This document shows positions 1 to 9,933 of a stretch of DNA of 64,000 bases, piece by piece. The DNA comes from Chlamydiales bacterium (GTDB lineage Bacteria; Chlamydiota; Chlamydiia; Chlamydiales; Criblamydiaceae). A program made the position numbers and the translations under genes. Each line of letters starts with the position of its first letter. Position 1 is the stretch's first letter. The notes under the pieces are model-generated. The model worked only from the letters and a program-made list of their open reading frames with translations. It searched no databases and was not told the DNA's origin. Location: NCBI GenBank assembly GCA_024233575.1, contig JACKPN010000002.1:62001-126000 (forward strand), written 5' to 3'.

Positions 1-8
1 ATAATTGC

Positions 9-3000
9 ATGCCAGCATTGCCAAAATTTCTACAGCCTTACAAAGCTGAGGGCGAGGTATTGATCGCTCAGGGATTGGTGGGTGATGTGGAGTTTTCCGG
101 CGAGACCTACCAAGTGCAGCTGTTTTCTCCTGACCGCAAAAGCGATGTATGGGCTTTTCTGCAACTCGACCACAAAGGACGGATCAAAGATTGTTTTTGC
201 TCGTGTGAGGATTCCGGTGATACCACCTATTGCTCGCACCTGTCGGCAGCCTTCCTCCGCATCTATAATGGGCACTCCTCGCCGCTACACCATCGTTATG
301 AGCGCTCCTTCTGGAATGCTATCTGCCATCTGATGGCTGAGAAAATCGGTTTTGATATCGATAACCTCTACTTAGAAGGCGATGCGTACGTTTGTGAATC
401 GTCGGACGGTCAACGATGGATGCGGATCCATGGAACCGACGATGTCGGAAGCAGCAGATTACAGGAAATGCTTCAATACCGTCAGGAGGAGACAGAAGAG
501 ACATCGCTCAAGTTCTCTAATTTGACACAAGAAGAGATAGCTCTGTGGCGCAAAGGAAAACCAACACCGCAACTCCGCTATGAGCTCTCCTTCTGGTCAG
601 ACCTGGCGAAGCTTTTGATGCTGCAACAGGATGAGCATGAAGGTTACGAATTTATTTTTGAAGAAGATGACGAAGGTATCCCTTGTGGCGTCAAAGCCAT
701 ATTCCCGCAAATGACAGCAGAGTTTCATTTCACAAGAGAAGACCTTGTCAAACTTTTGCCATCTCTGAGTACTGTCAATACGCCGCTTGCTGTTCATGAT
801 GCTGGAGAGGATGCTGTTAAGAAAATTACCTATGACTGCGAACGCGGGGAGATGTATATCGCTCAGGGCGGTGTTGCTCATGAGTCTGAACATGAGCAAG
901 GCATCTCTCTTGACGGATGGTCATATATCCCCGAAAAAGGTTTTTTTCCTAAAGATAACCGCTATCTGCTTGGTGCAGAACGGCTTCAGGGGCAAGATAT
1001 AGATCGAGCTCTTCAAGAACATTTTCACCTAATCCGCCAGCACTTGGTAGGAACAAAAGTGCATCCTGACCCTGTGCCCTTGTCGTACTACATCAGTTTC
1101 GATAGTAGCTGGAACCTGCATCTCGAGGGATATCTTTTCAATCCTGGCGATCTTTATAGCGGTCATTCCCGTTGTTTTGGCGAATGGGCCTATCTTGATG
1201 GTGAAGGCTTCTACCATCTGGAAGGGATGCGTTTTCCCGATCTGCAAACAACGATCGCGGCTGAAGATGTGCCCGAATTCGTTACTGCGCAGAGGATCTG
1301 GCTTAGCACCCAGCCTGGATTCGAAACGCATATTGCCAGCGTTGAAGCACAGATGAGCTATCTTGTTCGCGACGATGGCAATCTATTGTTTGAGCGTGTT
1401 CTTGCCGTTGATGACAGCAGCGCCGGTACCAAGGATTTTGGACAGTGGGTATACATCCAAGGACGTGGCTTTTATTGTAAGGTGACATCAGAATTAGGCT
1501 TGCCTGTACGCCCGGGCATCGCCATCAGTCCGGAACAGGTGCCCCTTTTCATCAGGATGAATCGAGATGAACTGCAGCTGATTCCCGGTTTTTTCAGTGA
1601 TAACTGTCCAGTAAAAGGGTCAAAACTGGAAATTCGTTTACTCGATGAAGAAACAATCGAAGTGACGCCGCAATATGAACTGCATGAACGGTACAGCAAC
1701 AAACCCGTTCGTTTTTATGAAGACTTTGCCTTTGTGGAGGGTGAAGGCTTCTCAGAGATTCCTTTAGAACGTCGTCTTCCCGAAGATTACCATGATCATG
1801 TAGAAATCCGCGGGGAGAAGCTCTCTTTATTTTTGAAGTTCGAGTTAAACAAGCTCAAGCGTTATGCCATCGACCTCGATCCACGCCTCATTTTGCCAAA
1901 GAAAATCGAACTGGAAGCAGAGAGAATTGCCCTTGCTCCAGCACGAGGAAAAGGGTGGTATGCGCTCAACATGGGATACCGTACAGAAAATGCTTTGGTT
2001 GACGTTGCCGATATTTGGACTGCGCTTCAGCATAAACGTCGTTTTTTGTTCAGCGATGCCGGACTCATCGACCTGTCTGAACAACGGTTTAACTGGATTA
2101 GACCTTTAGTTAAAGATCGTTTAGATATGAGAGGCAAAACCCTTTTCCTGACTACGCTTGAACTGATCAAACTGAATGCTGTCGAAGAAGTTCATTTGCG
2201 TAAAAGCCGTCGCACCGACTATGGTGAATCGGTCGCACTCCTTCAAGAATTATTAGAGTTCAAAACTGCCAAAGAACCCGATCTTTCTCTTTTGCACAGT
2301 CATTTACGTCCTTATCAAGAGATAGGACTTCGCTGGCTATGGTTTCTCTACCAGCATCAGCTTTCGGGTCTGCTCTGCGATGACATGGGCCTGGGTAAAA
2401 CTCACCAGTCAATGGGGTTAATCGCTGCGATCCATAAAGAAAACCCCGGAAAGTACCTCGTTGTCTGTCCGACATCCGTTATCTACCATTGGCAGGAAAA
2501 GCTCGAAAAGTTTCTTCCAGGATTACGCGTTTGTACCTTTTACGGCCCTAGCCGCATGCTGGATGCTGAATATGACATTCTTCTTACCTCGTACGGTATT
2601 TGGCGCAACGAAGCGAAGCTTTTGCGTCAGGTGGCTTTCGAGGTTGCCATCTTTGATGAGATCCAGGTGGCAAAAAATCAGTCCAGCATGGTGCATTCTG
2701 CACTTCTTAATGTAAAAGCACAGATACGGTTAGGGTTAACCGGAACGCCCATCGAAAATCGGCTACGTGAACTCAAAGCCCTTTTTGATATTGTTCTTCC
2801 CGGATATATGCCTGCGGAGCAAGCATACCGTGACTTCTTTGTTCGGCCTATCGAGCGTGATCGCGATCCTTCGCGCAGCGACCTGCTCAATCGTTATATT
2901 AAGCCCTTTGTCCTGCGGAGGCGTAAAGAAGATGTCCTGCTCGATCTGCCTCGCAAGACTGAAGAAGTTTCGCATTGCGATCTTGAACCCGACCAGAGGC

Positions 3001-3692
3001 AGCTATACCATGAAGTGCTTTGCCAGTCCCGCCAGCAGCTCGTCAGCCAGCTTAATGATGACGGAAGCCCCGTTCCATTCATTCATATCTTTGCCCTATT
3101 GTCGCACTTGAAGCAGATCTGCAACCATCCTGCCGTCTATCTTAAAGATCCCAACAATTATAAAGAGTACCAGTCGGGAAAATGGGAACTTTTTCTCGAA
3201 CTGCTCAGTGAGGCTCGTGACAGCGGACAGAAAGTAGTCGTCTTCTCTCAGTACTTACATATGCTTGACATCATAGAGAACTACCTTCAGGAGCAACAAA
3301 TCGACTATGCCACTATCCGTGGTGCCACGATCAATCGCGGCGAGCAGATACGCCGCTTCAATAAAGATCCTCAGTGTGAAGTATTTGTCGGATCGTTACA
3401 GGCGTCCGGTTTAGGCGTCGATCTGACTGCCGGATCTGTTGTGATCCACTATGACCGTTGGTGGAATGCTGCGCGCGAGAACCAGGCGACCGACAGGGTT
3501 CACCGCATTGGTCAAACTCGAGGCGTTCAAGTATTCAAACTTGTCACAAAGAACACGTTTGAAGAGAAGATCGATCAGATCATCACCCGTAAAGGCAGGT
3601 TGATGGAAGAGGTGGTTGGTGTTGATGATCATCAGGTAATCAAGCAGTTTGACAGAACAGATCTGATCGAACTTCTGCAAGATATCTACTAA
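9..3692 (+). CDS. SWIM-zinc-finger SNF2/Rad54-family helicase
   Basis: A complete 1227-residue ATP-dependent DNA translocase of the Swi2/Snf2 superfamily. A SWIM-type zinc finger (CFCSCEDS...YCSH, about residues 62-78) opens the protein and probably contacts DNA or protein. A long middle part carries several 'GEGF' repeats. The motor follows: motif I DDMGLGKT near residue 791, a DEIQ Walker B box near 883, LTGTPIENR as motif III, and the C-terminal helicase lobe with DRVHRIGQT near 1165. Chlamydiae carry such a protein as a conserved gene, so this is likely core genome. The ATG at 9 starts a full-length protein; the upstream region lies outside the window. Function in repair, transcription recycling or nucleoid remodelling cannot be separated from sequence. 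Confidence 0.93.
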   Translation: MPALPKFLQPYKAEGEVLIAQGLVGDVEFSGETYQVQLFSPDRKSDVWAFLQLDHKGRIKDCFCSCEDSGDTTYCSHLSAAFLRIYNGHSSPLHHRYERSFWNAICHLMAEKIGFDIDNLYLEGDAYVCESSDGQRWMRIHGTDDVGSSRLQEMLQYRQEETEETSLKFSNLTQEEIALWRKGKPTPQLRYELSFWSDLAKLLMLQQDEHEGYEFIFEEDDEGIPCGVKAIFPQMTAEFHFTREDLVKLLPSLSTVNTPLAVHDAGEDAVKKITYDCERGEMYIAQGGVAHESEHEQGISLDGWSYIPEKGFFPKDNRYLLGAERLQGQDIDRALQEHFHLIRQHLVGTKVHPDPVPLSYYISFDSSWNLHLEGYLFNPGDLYSGHSRCFGEWAYLDGEGFYHLEGMRFPDLQTTIAAEDVPEFVTAQRIWLSTQPGFETHIASVEAQMSYLVRDDGNLLFERVLAVDDSSAGTKDFGQWVYIQGRGFYCKVTSELGLPVRPGIAISPEQVPLFIRMNRDELQLIPGFFSDNCPVKGSKLEIRLLDEETIEVTPQYELHERYSNKPVRFYEDFAFVEGEGFSEIPLERRLPEDYHDHVEIRGEKLSLFLKFELNKLKRYAIDLDPRLILPKKIELEAERIALAPARGKGWYALNMGYRTENALVDVADIWTALQHKRRFLFSDAGLIDLSEQRFNWIRPLVKDRLDMRGKTLFLTTLELIKLNAVEEVHLRKSRRTDYGESVALLQELLEFKTAKEPDLSLLHSHLRPYQEIGLRWLWFLYQHQLSGLLCDDMGLGKTHQSMGLIAAIHKENPGKYLVVCPTSVIYHWQEKLEKFLPGLRVCTFYGPSRMLDAEYDILLTSYGIWRNEAKLLRQVAFEVAIFDEIQVAKNQSSMVHSALLNVKAQIRLGLTGTPIENRLRELKALFDIVLPGYMPAEQAYRDFFVRPIERDRDPSRSDLLNRYIKPFVLRRRKEDVLLDLPRKTEEVSHCDLEPDQRQLYHEVLCQSRQQLVSQLNDDGSPVPFIHIFALLSHLKQICNHPAVYLKDPNNYKEYQSGKWELFLELLSEARDSGQKVVVFSQYLHMLDIIENYLQEQQIDYATIRGATINRGEQIRRFNKDPQCEVFVGSLQASGLGVDLTAGSVVIHYDRWWNAARENQATDRVHRIGQTRGVQVFKLVTKNTFEEKIDQIITRKGRLMEEVVGVDDHQVIKQFDRTDLIELLQDIY

Positions 3693-3708
3693 TTTTGAAA
3701 ACAGCTCC

Positions 3709-4458
3709 TTAGAAGATCCTTTTTAGTCCTACACCAAATACCCACGGGTTGAGATCCAGTTTGGTATGCCCGCTTGTTGTGCCCAATAGAAGAATATTGG
3801 TGTTCATCTGGATGATTTTAGCGTCGAAGCTTGCAACCCAGCAGCGGTCGATTGCATAGTTGACGCCGAACTGTCCGACAGCTCCAACGGAAAGGCGGTC
3901 CAGGCTGATATTTGTATTTGCCAGGTTGGTGCTTTCAGCGAAGAACCAGGTGACGTCAACGCCTAGGCCAACGAAAAAGTCAAAATCCGGAAAGCAGTCG
4001 CACATAGGTATGTGGTACTGTAGGATGTAATTCGTTGATAGGAACCATGTTTCTCCGACAGTGTACCCTGCGAGGTCAGTGCCGAGACCTCTGAAAGTGT
4101 GTTTCCCTCCCCATGCGGACGCTTCGATGGCCCAGTCGCGTGCGAAGAAGAAGGTGATGTCAATCTCTCCGGTCGATATGTTGTCGGCTTCCACTTGCCC
4201 GTCTGTGATTGTCCCCCCGGTAAAAGAAGGGCGGCATTGGCATGGCCAGATATAGAGATATTTTGCACCTAGATAAAGTTTGATATCCTCTCTAGTGAAC
4301 AAACAACAGTCGCTTTTTTTTCTGCATCTGTTTGGCTGGATCTGGTTGCATACCCCTTTTTGCTTTCGGGGAGAGCAGCAGTCTCTCGCTTCGATGTCGG
4401 TGCTGGCTATTGATAATAAGAATACCAGCGATGCAACTGTTGCTGCTAATTTGCGCAT
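3709..4458 (-). CDS. Cysteine-rich OmpW-like outer-membrane beta-barrel protein
   Basis: A 249-residue precursor with a signal peptide (MRKLAATVASLVFLLSIAS, cleavage near residue 24). Alternating hydrophobic/polar strands and the ending LDLNPWVFGVGLKRIF, with a terminal phenylalanine, are features of OmpW-type barrels. The mature chain has 11 cysteines, several paired (DCC, DCCLF, PCQC, MCDC). This suits disulphide cross-linking in the chlamydial outer-membrane complex, which replaces much of the peptidoglycan support in elementary bodies. It converges on the SNF2 gene with a gap of only 16 bases. OmpW assignment rests on the C-terminal pattern and size; a MOMP-like porin role is an alternative. 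Confidence 0.8.
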   Translation of the reverse strand: MRKLAATVASLVFLLSIASTDIEARDCCSPRKQKGVCNQIQPNRCRKKSDCCLFTREDIKLYLGAKYLYIWPCQCRPSFTGGTITDGQVEADNISTGEIDITFFFARDWAIEASAWGGKHTFRGLGTDLAGYTVGETWFLSTNYILQYHIPMCDCFPDFDFFVGLGVDVTWFFAESTNLANTNISLDRLSVGAVGQFGVNYAIDRCWVASFDAKIIQMNTNILLLGTTSGHTKLDLNPWVFGVGLKRIF

Positions 4459-4695
4459 GAATGGTGTCTCCGTAAATGTTTCGTTTTACTCTATCTTGAT
4501 GGTAGGAAAATTTTCAACCGATTAATTTAGCGTACCCCTACGTATTCTGAAGCTCTTTGGCAATAGCGTCAGATAAAAAGGCGATTCTTCAACTCAAAAT
4601 TCTCTGCCCTCTCGTGTAATTTAACTTTAATAAAACAGTCTCACTTAGTTAATAATCGCTTTTATTAAAAATAAAGTAAATAATTTAATTTATGC

Positions 4696-4701
4696 TATAA
4701 T
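4696..4701 (+). promoter_or_regulatory. Candidate -10 box of the 4744 gene
   Basis: A perfect TATAAT lies in very AT-rich DNA 43 bases upstream of the ATG at 4744. No good -35 box is visible at 16-18 bases. An AAGGG ribosome site follows at about 4733. The rest of 4459-4743 holds the promoter region of the divergent barrel gene and nothing else recognisable. Confidence 0.45.
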
Positions 4702-4743
4702 TAGTTAGTAATACTTTTAATTATTACATAATAAGGGTGTGTT

Positions 4744-5076
4744 ATGGTAGGTGGTGCTGCTAGAGGCGGTTTTCGGATCGTGTCGGGTGCGATGGCTCAA
4801 CAAGCTATGCGAGCCGCTCCAAAAAGCCCTGTGGTTAACAGCACAATGGGTGCTGCAGGTCGCAGTTTTGGGAATTTAGCTATGAAGGGTGCCAAGGAAA
4901 TAGGCACGCATTTTGCTACAGAAATAACAAAAGACGTTGTTTTTGAATCAAGGACGCTTTCGGGGCAAGGGTTTCGTCAAACAGCTGGCAAAATCAATAG
5001 CTTTGGCAATCCTTTTTTTGCGGCACAGATGCAGAGAGAGAATACGAGTACCTTTAACCAGTTTGATTTTGTTTGA
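4744..5076 (+). CDS. Small protein of unknown function
   Basis: A 110-residue protein with no recognised domain. It is rich in Gly, Ala and Met at the start (VGGAARGGFRIVSGAMAQQAMRAAP) and ends in a polar tail (FAAQMQRENTSTFNQFDFV). There is no clear signal peptide or membrane helix. An AAGGG ribosome site and a TATAAT box precede it, so it is probably expressed. It lies alone between the divergent barrel gene and the next unknown gene, with AT-rich spacers on both sides. A type III secreted substrate is possible, but nothing in the sequence proves it. Confidence 0.55.
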   Translation: MVGGAARGGFRIVSGAMAQQAMRAAPKSPVVNSTMGAAGRSFGNLAMKGAKEIGTHFATEITKDVVFESRTLSGQGFRQTAGKINSFGNPFFAAQMQRENTSTFNQFDFV

Positions 5077-5241
5077 TCCAGATGGTGATTTATAGGTGTT
5101 TGGGGATTTTTTTCAAAAATATTATTAAGAAACTAATAAGAGTTATATGTAATTAATAATTTCATTGTTAGCGAGTTAATGAATTATTGATTTTTGTTAA
5201 AATAAAACTACATCAAGGGTATGTAAAATAGGTGTAAAATT

Positions 5242-6297
5242 ATGAATATAGATGGAGCGAAAGGAACCCCGGAGAGGGTGGAGTCATTGGAGAGTTTGCT
5301 TGGGCCAACCGAGCTCGAGAATATTTCCAATGATAAAGCGAAGGCCACTGCTGATACGACTATTGCTCTAATCGGGCAAACAATATTTAACAAGAGCCCT
5401 AATGAAAATGAAAAAAGTATGAGCATTTTTAATTTAAGAAATCGGTTCCAGAAAGTGAAGAGCGGCACCAGAGAAGAGGCCAGTTTTGGCAAATTACTAT
5501 CTACTCTTTTAAGCAACGTAAAAGAAGTAAAAACTTCTGATGAATTGAGAGATATCAGAAAAGGAATTAATAAGCTGATTAACGATGTTGGTCAAACTGA
5601 AGGCAAAAAAAACTATTTACAACCTTTAGAAAAAGCTAAAACAGAAATCATAAAACAATCAACGAAGATTGCTAACTTAGAAAGAGCCCAAAGAGAAAGT
5701 AAAGTTTCTATGAGCACAGTCAATGGATCTTCAGTGGATCGCGGGGCTGATTTTGTCAGAGGAGTGATCGCGGAAACAGGAAGGAGTAGTTTAGTTCAAA
5801 CGATTGAAGTAAAAGGATTGAAGTTTGAAATACGCAATCAAACCGATCGCGATATCCGCAATTCTAGCTGCCTTGAAGTTAATGGTGAGCATTATGTAAA
5901 GGGAGGGGAAAATGAAGAGACGGAACAATTTTTTACCAGAGTAATCACTAGTATGCTTGAGAAAGGATTTACACAAGATGAAATTAATGATGTATTTGGG
6001 TTTTGTGTGCAAACTCCTTTTGCAACTTCACTTATGCATTATTTCGAACAAACACAAAGAATCAACAGCGAAGATCGCTCAAAAGAGCATGAAAATATCC
6101 ATAAGACGTTGTTTCATGTAAGTAAAGATGATGATGGAATTGTTAGCATAAAAGGAACACATTATTTTCAGTCAGTTGCGATGAATGACCCTGAAACAGC
6201 TGTTTCATATGGAACAGTAGATCTTAATGTTAAAAACTTGATGAATTTGGATGAGGGAAAAGTAACTGAAAACTGGACAGAGAAACTCGTTAGCTAA
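5242..6297 (+). CDS. Unknown protein A1, paralogue of the 8833 gene
   Basis: A 351-residue soluble, charged protein without recognised domains. The N-terminal half is predicted helical (SIFNLRNRFQKVKSG; LQPLEKAKTEIIKQSTKIANLERAQRES). The C-terminal half, from about residue 190, matches the gene at 8833: a short beta region around ...VNGEHYVKG, then FTRVITSMLEKGFTQDEINDVFGF against FLVKVILDLEEKGLDHDEIEKVLNL. It converges on gene B1 with 4 bases between stop codons, exactly as its paralogue converges on B2. It could be a secreted effector of host interaction, since lineage-specific duplicated proteins of this sort are common in environmental chlamydiae; that is inference. Confidence 0.7.
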   Translation: MNIDGAKGTPERVESLESLLGPTELENISNDKAKATADTTIALIGQTIFNKSPNENEKSMSIFNLRNRFQKVKSGTREEASFGKLLSTLLSNVKEVKTSDELRDIRKGINKLINDVGQTEGKKNYLQPLEKAKTEIIKQSTKIANLERAQRESKVSMSTVNGSSVDRGADFVRGVIAETGRSSLVQTIEVKGLKFEIRNQTDRDIRNSSCLEVNGEHYVKGGENEETEQFFTRVITSMLEKGFTQDEINDVFGFCVQTPFATSLMHYFEQTQRINSEDRSKEHENIHKTLFHVSKDDDGIVSIKGTHYFQSVAMNDPETAVSYGTVDLNVKNLMNLDEGKVTENWTEKLVS

Positions 6298-6301
6298 TCC
6301 T

Positions 6302-7132
6302 TCAAGGCTGATCAACTTCTGTTAATTCATAAATAGCAACAGGTCTTTGAATATCAGTCATTCCCTGGTTGAATATTTCAATGCCCCTTTTGATTATTTC
6401 TAAGGGTATATCTGAAAGACCATTATTGGGTTCCGGTAAGATTACATGGTACCTTCCAGCAAGAACATCAAGTTTTGTATAGGAATTTTGAATTGCTGAT
6501 ACAAGAGAACTTTGCCTTGTTTCATGATGGAAATAACCAAGTTCATGAATGAATTTCTCTAAGCAATCTTCTAAAAAAGATAAGCTTTCTTGATACTTTT
6601 CACAAGTCATTTCACGAGAAGGAAAAGGATGAATCATATGGTTATAGAATTTAGATGAATATACATCATAAATTTTTTTAAGCTCTTTCGAGGCGTTCTG
6701 ATATTCTTTTGATTCTTTGTTTTGATCTTTTAATACTCGCCAAGAGTTTCCGGAGAATTTCTCTATAGCGTTTTCATAAGGGTTTGGCTTGAATTTTTTT
6801 ATTGTTTCAAAATATGTACCATAGATCACATCTGTAAAATATTTTTGGTGATCTAGATATACGGATGGTTCCCAGCTTTTGACGATAACATGCTGTTTAA
6901 TATCTTTTACCTGAATAGGGCCATGTTCGATTACACAGCCTTCAACGAGAACGGTATGACCATTTCGGTGGTCTGAAATAAACTTCCCGATTGCCTGGTA
7001 TTCCTCATCGCTATGATTGACGCTAGTAAAGATGCGGATAGGCATAGCATTTGATTGGGTGTTATATGTCTCAACGATCCGCATGTATGGGTGGCAAGTA
7101 CAAGTAGGTGCTGTAGTATTACAAATGGCCAT
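6302..7132 (-). CDS. Unknown protein B1, paralogue of the 9930 gene
   Basis: A 276-residue protein with no recognised domain and no signal peptide. Its first 70 residues clearly match the product of the 9930-10622 gene: TCTCHPYMRIVETYN, then PIRIFTSVNH, then a helix and NGHTVLVEG. The Cys-x-Cys-His-Pro start is shared and may bind metal. The stop lies 4 bases from the stop of gene A1. The pair A1/B1 therefore forms a convergent module repeated as A2/B2 on the far side of the MATE gene. An enzyme fold is plausible from the alternating strand/helix pattern, but the function is unknown. Confidence 0.7.
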   Translation of the reverse strand: MAICNTTAPTCTCHPYMRIVETYNTQSNAMPIRIFTSVNHSDEEYQAIGKFISDHRNGHTVLVEGCVIEHGPIQVKDIKQHVIVKSWEPSVYLDHQKYFTDVIYGTYFETIKKFKPNPYENAIEKFSGNSWRVLKDQNKESKEYQNASKELKKIYDVYSSKFYNHMIHPFPSREMTCEKYQESLSFLEDCLEKFIHELGYFHHETRQSSLVSAIQNSYTKLDVLAGRYHVILPEPNNGLSDIPLEIIKRGIEIFNQGMTDIQRPVAIYELTEVDQP

Positions 7133-7247
7133 ATTGTTTTCTTTTTCTATTAAGAATACAGATTAATAATATTGTTTTCAATATCTAACCTGTAAATAAG
7201 ATTATTTAATCTTATCGAAAAAATCTATTTGATATCAATAATTATAT

Positions 7248-8642
7248 TTAAGGTTGTTCAGCGTGTTCTAGTTTGGCGCTGCTCTCCTTCCAGCGCCCTG
7301 ATCGGTAACGCCATAGATAGATAACGAACATGCTGGCGCTGTAGAAGGTGATTACCATCCACGCATCGTCGGCGCCTCCTTTAGCAAAATTAACAATCAA
7401 AAATAACGGAATCATGTAGGCTATCACATTCAACACTGTTCCGGCATAAAGTAAAAATTTGGTATCGCCGGCGGCAGTGAGCTGACCGGCGAAAACACGT
7501 ACCCAACCATCGAAGAGAAAAAACAATGCCATCCAGCAATAAGCAAGTCGTAATTGGTATAAGAAGAGCGGATCGTTCATCAGGTGTATGTCATTTGTAT
7601 TGAAGAAAGATGCTGCGATCTGCTGCCCAAAGAGCCCCATGATCATCGCAATAACAAGAAAGAAAAAGGAATGCAGCATCATCGCTGAACGCAGTACCCT
7701 GGGGATAAGTGTCAGTTCTTTACCGCCGTGCAGGTTGGCGCATACAGTTGTGACACCTTTTGAGAGACCTTCATAAATGAAAAACACGAGCAAGAACATG
7801 CTTTGCACGATGGCGGTGATGGTCAGATTGTATCCTCCGGCAAGCATCATCAGTCGGAACAAGGCAAAATGCGCAGCGACCTCTACAACAAGACCAAGCC
7901 CGGCAGGGAAGCCAATACGTATCGAATCCCAAAATAGCTGCCAGTTAAATGCTGGGCGCGCTGTTCCATGGTGTAGACGGTGCTCTTTGCTGAGAAAAAG
8001 GGCTCCAAGAAGGCTGATATGCACGAACTCTCCGATGATCGATGCGTAAGCCGCACCAGCGATACCCATTTCGGGAATCGGTCCCCATCCATAAATGAAG
8101 ACAACGTCGAGACAGTAGTTGACGACGTTTGCAATAACGGTACAGAAGGTGATCACTGTGACGCGACCGATGCCAACAAAATATCCGGAGAGCGCTACCT
8201 GGATAAACCATATTGGCGAGAAGGTCATTAGTGTCGTGAAATAGATTGTTTCCAAGGCGGTTTGTCCGGTGTCATAGAAGATGACAGGCGCAATCCAATG
8301 CGAACCGATTGCGTATAGGGGCCATACCATTAATGAGAACCAAACCATCTGCCATACCGGCTTGCCAAGGTCGCCTAGACGGCCTTCTCCATGAAATCTG
8401 CCGACGAAGACTTCAGAGATTCCGCAAATGGCCATCGGTAATACAAATAAAGCCCAGGTGGCTGTTCCTGAACTGGATGCTGCGTTAAGGGCTCCGATCG
8501 AATAGCGTGAGAGAAGAAAACGGTCGAAGAACATCATCAGGCTCATCGAGAGAAGACCAATGATTAAAGGCCACGATATCGTCCAGATCTCACTGATTGT
8601 ACCGACAGGATGGCGGGTAAGTTGGTATGAAGGTTTGTTCAT
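7248..8642 (-). CDS. MATE-family multidrug/toxin exporter
   Basis: A 464-residue inner-membrane protein with about 12 hydrophobic segments arranged as two similar halves, the usual MATE size. The N-terminal half has the typical pattern ISWPLIIGLLSMSLMMFFDRFLLSRY and later GIAGAAYASIIGE. Members use a sodium or proton gradient to export cationic drugs or metabolites. It sits alone between the two A/B modules and reads opposite to A1 and A2, with its own AT-rich upstream region. Substrate cannot be told from sequence. Confidence 0.88.
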   Translation of the reverse strand: MNKPSYQLTRHPVGTISEIWTISWPLIIGLLSMSLMMFFDRFLLSRYSIGALNAASSSGTATWALFVLPMAICGISEVFVGRFHGEGRLGDLGKPVWQMVWFSLMVWPLYAIGSHWIAPVIFYDTGQTALETIYFTTLMTFSPIWFIQVALSGYFVGIGRVTVITFCTVIANVVNYCLDVVFIYGWGPIPEMGIAGAAYASIIGEFVHISLLGALFLSKEHRLHHGTARPAFNWQLFWDSIRIGFPAGLGLVVEVAAHFALFRLMMLAGGYNLTITAIVQSMFLLVFFIYEGLSKGVTTVCANLHGGKELTLIPRVLRSAMMLHSFFFLVIAMIMGLFGQQIAASFFNTNDIHLMNDPLFLYQLRLAYCWMALFFLFDGWVRVFAGQLTAAGDTKFLLYAGTVLNVIAYMIPLFLIVNFAKGGADDAWMVITFYSASMFVIYLWRYRSGRWKESSAKLEHAEQP

Positions 8643-8714
8643 AAAGTTTAGTTTAATAACTTAGTTATTTTGTTAATTTCTTGTAAATTTCCACGAATAA
8701 TGCTTTCTATTTAG

Positions 8715-8720
8715 TATAAT
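8715..8720 (+). promoter_or_regulatory. Candidate -10 box of the 8833 gene
   Basis: TATAAT inside TTTAGTATAATTATAG, 113 bases before the ATG at 8833. The long leader that follows holds an imperfect hairpin, GGGAG...CTCCC (about 8728-8765). A convincing -35 box was not found. Confidence 0.4.
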
Positions 8721-8832
8721 TATAGATGGGAGTGGTTGTTCTTATTAGCAATAACTGTTCTCCCATGCGCGTTAAGCATGAACAGTGGTTAGCATGTTAA
8801 CAGATGTAATTTATTTAATACTAAATTAATCG

Positions 8833-9933
8833 GTGGATTTTATGAATATCAGTGGTGATAATTTTTCCTTTAGAGGTCTTTTCTTTCGAAAGCCTTCCGA
8901 TTCCCCGGAAGACTATACAACCAAGTTACATATGAATAAACAGTTTAGAGCGGTTACGGAAATGTTACTTTCTTCTGGTGAGATTGCAATGGAGCAATCG
9001 CAACGTGTTGAAGCAATCCAACAATCTGGAACACAATATGCACTAGAAAACCAGGTGGAAGTTATCAAGCAGGGGGTGTCAGATATCCAAAAAGATTTAG
9101 AAAAGATATCCTCTGATGAACTGTTAACGAATTCGAAGTCTCGTTTAGAAAGATTAGGAAAAGAAATCGAAGCGAAAAACTCTGGAGGATTGTTTGATAA
9201 TGTTTTAAATGACGTGAAAATGACCATAAAAACTATCGAAGAAAAAAAGAAGAGCCTGTCAAAAAATCAACAAAGTAATTTCGAAAGTACAAAGCCAGAC
9301 CCTGGTATTTTTGGTCAAAGATTGTTTAAATGTAAAATGAAACTTTCGCCTGATTATAAGCAAGAATTGCTTGAGGCTCTTCTAGATATTAAAGACGATA
9401 ACGATGTTCATCTATTAGTCAATGGCCAGAGATATCGTATTTGTGCTGATGCTGTGAAGGACTTATGGCGTCAATCATTAAAATATGATGGGAAAACATA
9501 CAGTGGAGAGACTATTGAAATCGATCGAACACTTCCTGAGGAATCACAAAAGCAAGATTTTCTTGTAAAAGTAATCCTTGATCTTGAAGAAAAAGGATTG
9601 GATCACGATGAAATAGAAAAGGTACTAAACCTTGCTACTCAGGCTCAACCTGCGATGCTTCTTCGAGAGTACACAACCCGCACAGGAAGAGCTGCTTTTC
9701 CAATCGATGATAGTTCATGGTCTTTTGATGTAAAAAAAGAGAAGGGTATTATTACAGCGACGGTAACATTTCCATTCAGAGGGCTAAATATTCAAGACCC
9801 CGTTGATCTGGAAACCGGTGAAAAAAAATACCTGACGGAAGGTGTAATCAAGATCAAATACTCTAATTTGATGGAAAAGCACGATTCAAGTGCACCGATT
9901 GCGATTTTTAACGAGAACAAGTATCGTTCTTAA
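8833..9933 (+). CDS. Unknown protein A2, paralogue of the 5242 gene
   Basis: A 366-residue soluble protein. Residues about 35-155 are strongly helical, probably coiled coil (VEVIKQGVSDIQKDLEKIS; KTIEEKKKSLSKNQQ). The C-terminal half resembles A1 (a short VNGQRYRI strand, then ILDLEEKGLDHDEIEKVLNL, then a beta-rich end). The stop codon shares the four bases TTAA with the stop of gene B2, so the two genes overlap tail to tail. No signal peptide is seen. The helical N-terminus with a compact C-terminal domain would suit a secreted effector, but the function is unknown. Confidence 0.7.
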   Translation: MDFMNISGDNFSFRGLFFRKPSDSPEDYTTKLHMNKQFRAVTEMLLSSGEIAMEQSQRVEAIQQSGTQYALENQVEVIKQGVSDIQKDLEKISSDELLTNSKSRLERLGKEIEAKNSGGLFDNVLNDVKMTIKTIEEKKKSLSKNQQSNFESTKPDPGIFGQRLFKCKMKLSPDYKQELLEALLDIKDDNDVHLLVNGQRYRICADAVKDLWRQSLKYDGKTYSGETIEIDRTLPEESQKQDFLVKVILDLEEKGLDHDEIEKVLNLATQAQPAMLLREYTTRTGRAAFPIDDSSWSFDVKKEKGIITATVTFPFRGLNIQDPVDLETGEKKYLTEGVIKIKYSNLMEKHDSSAPIAIFNENKYRS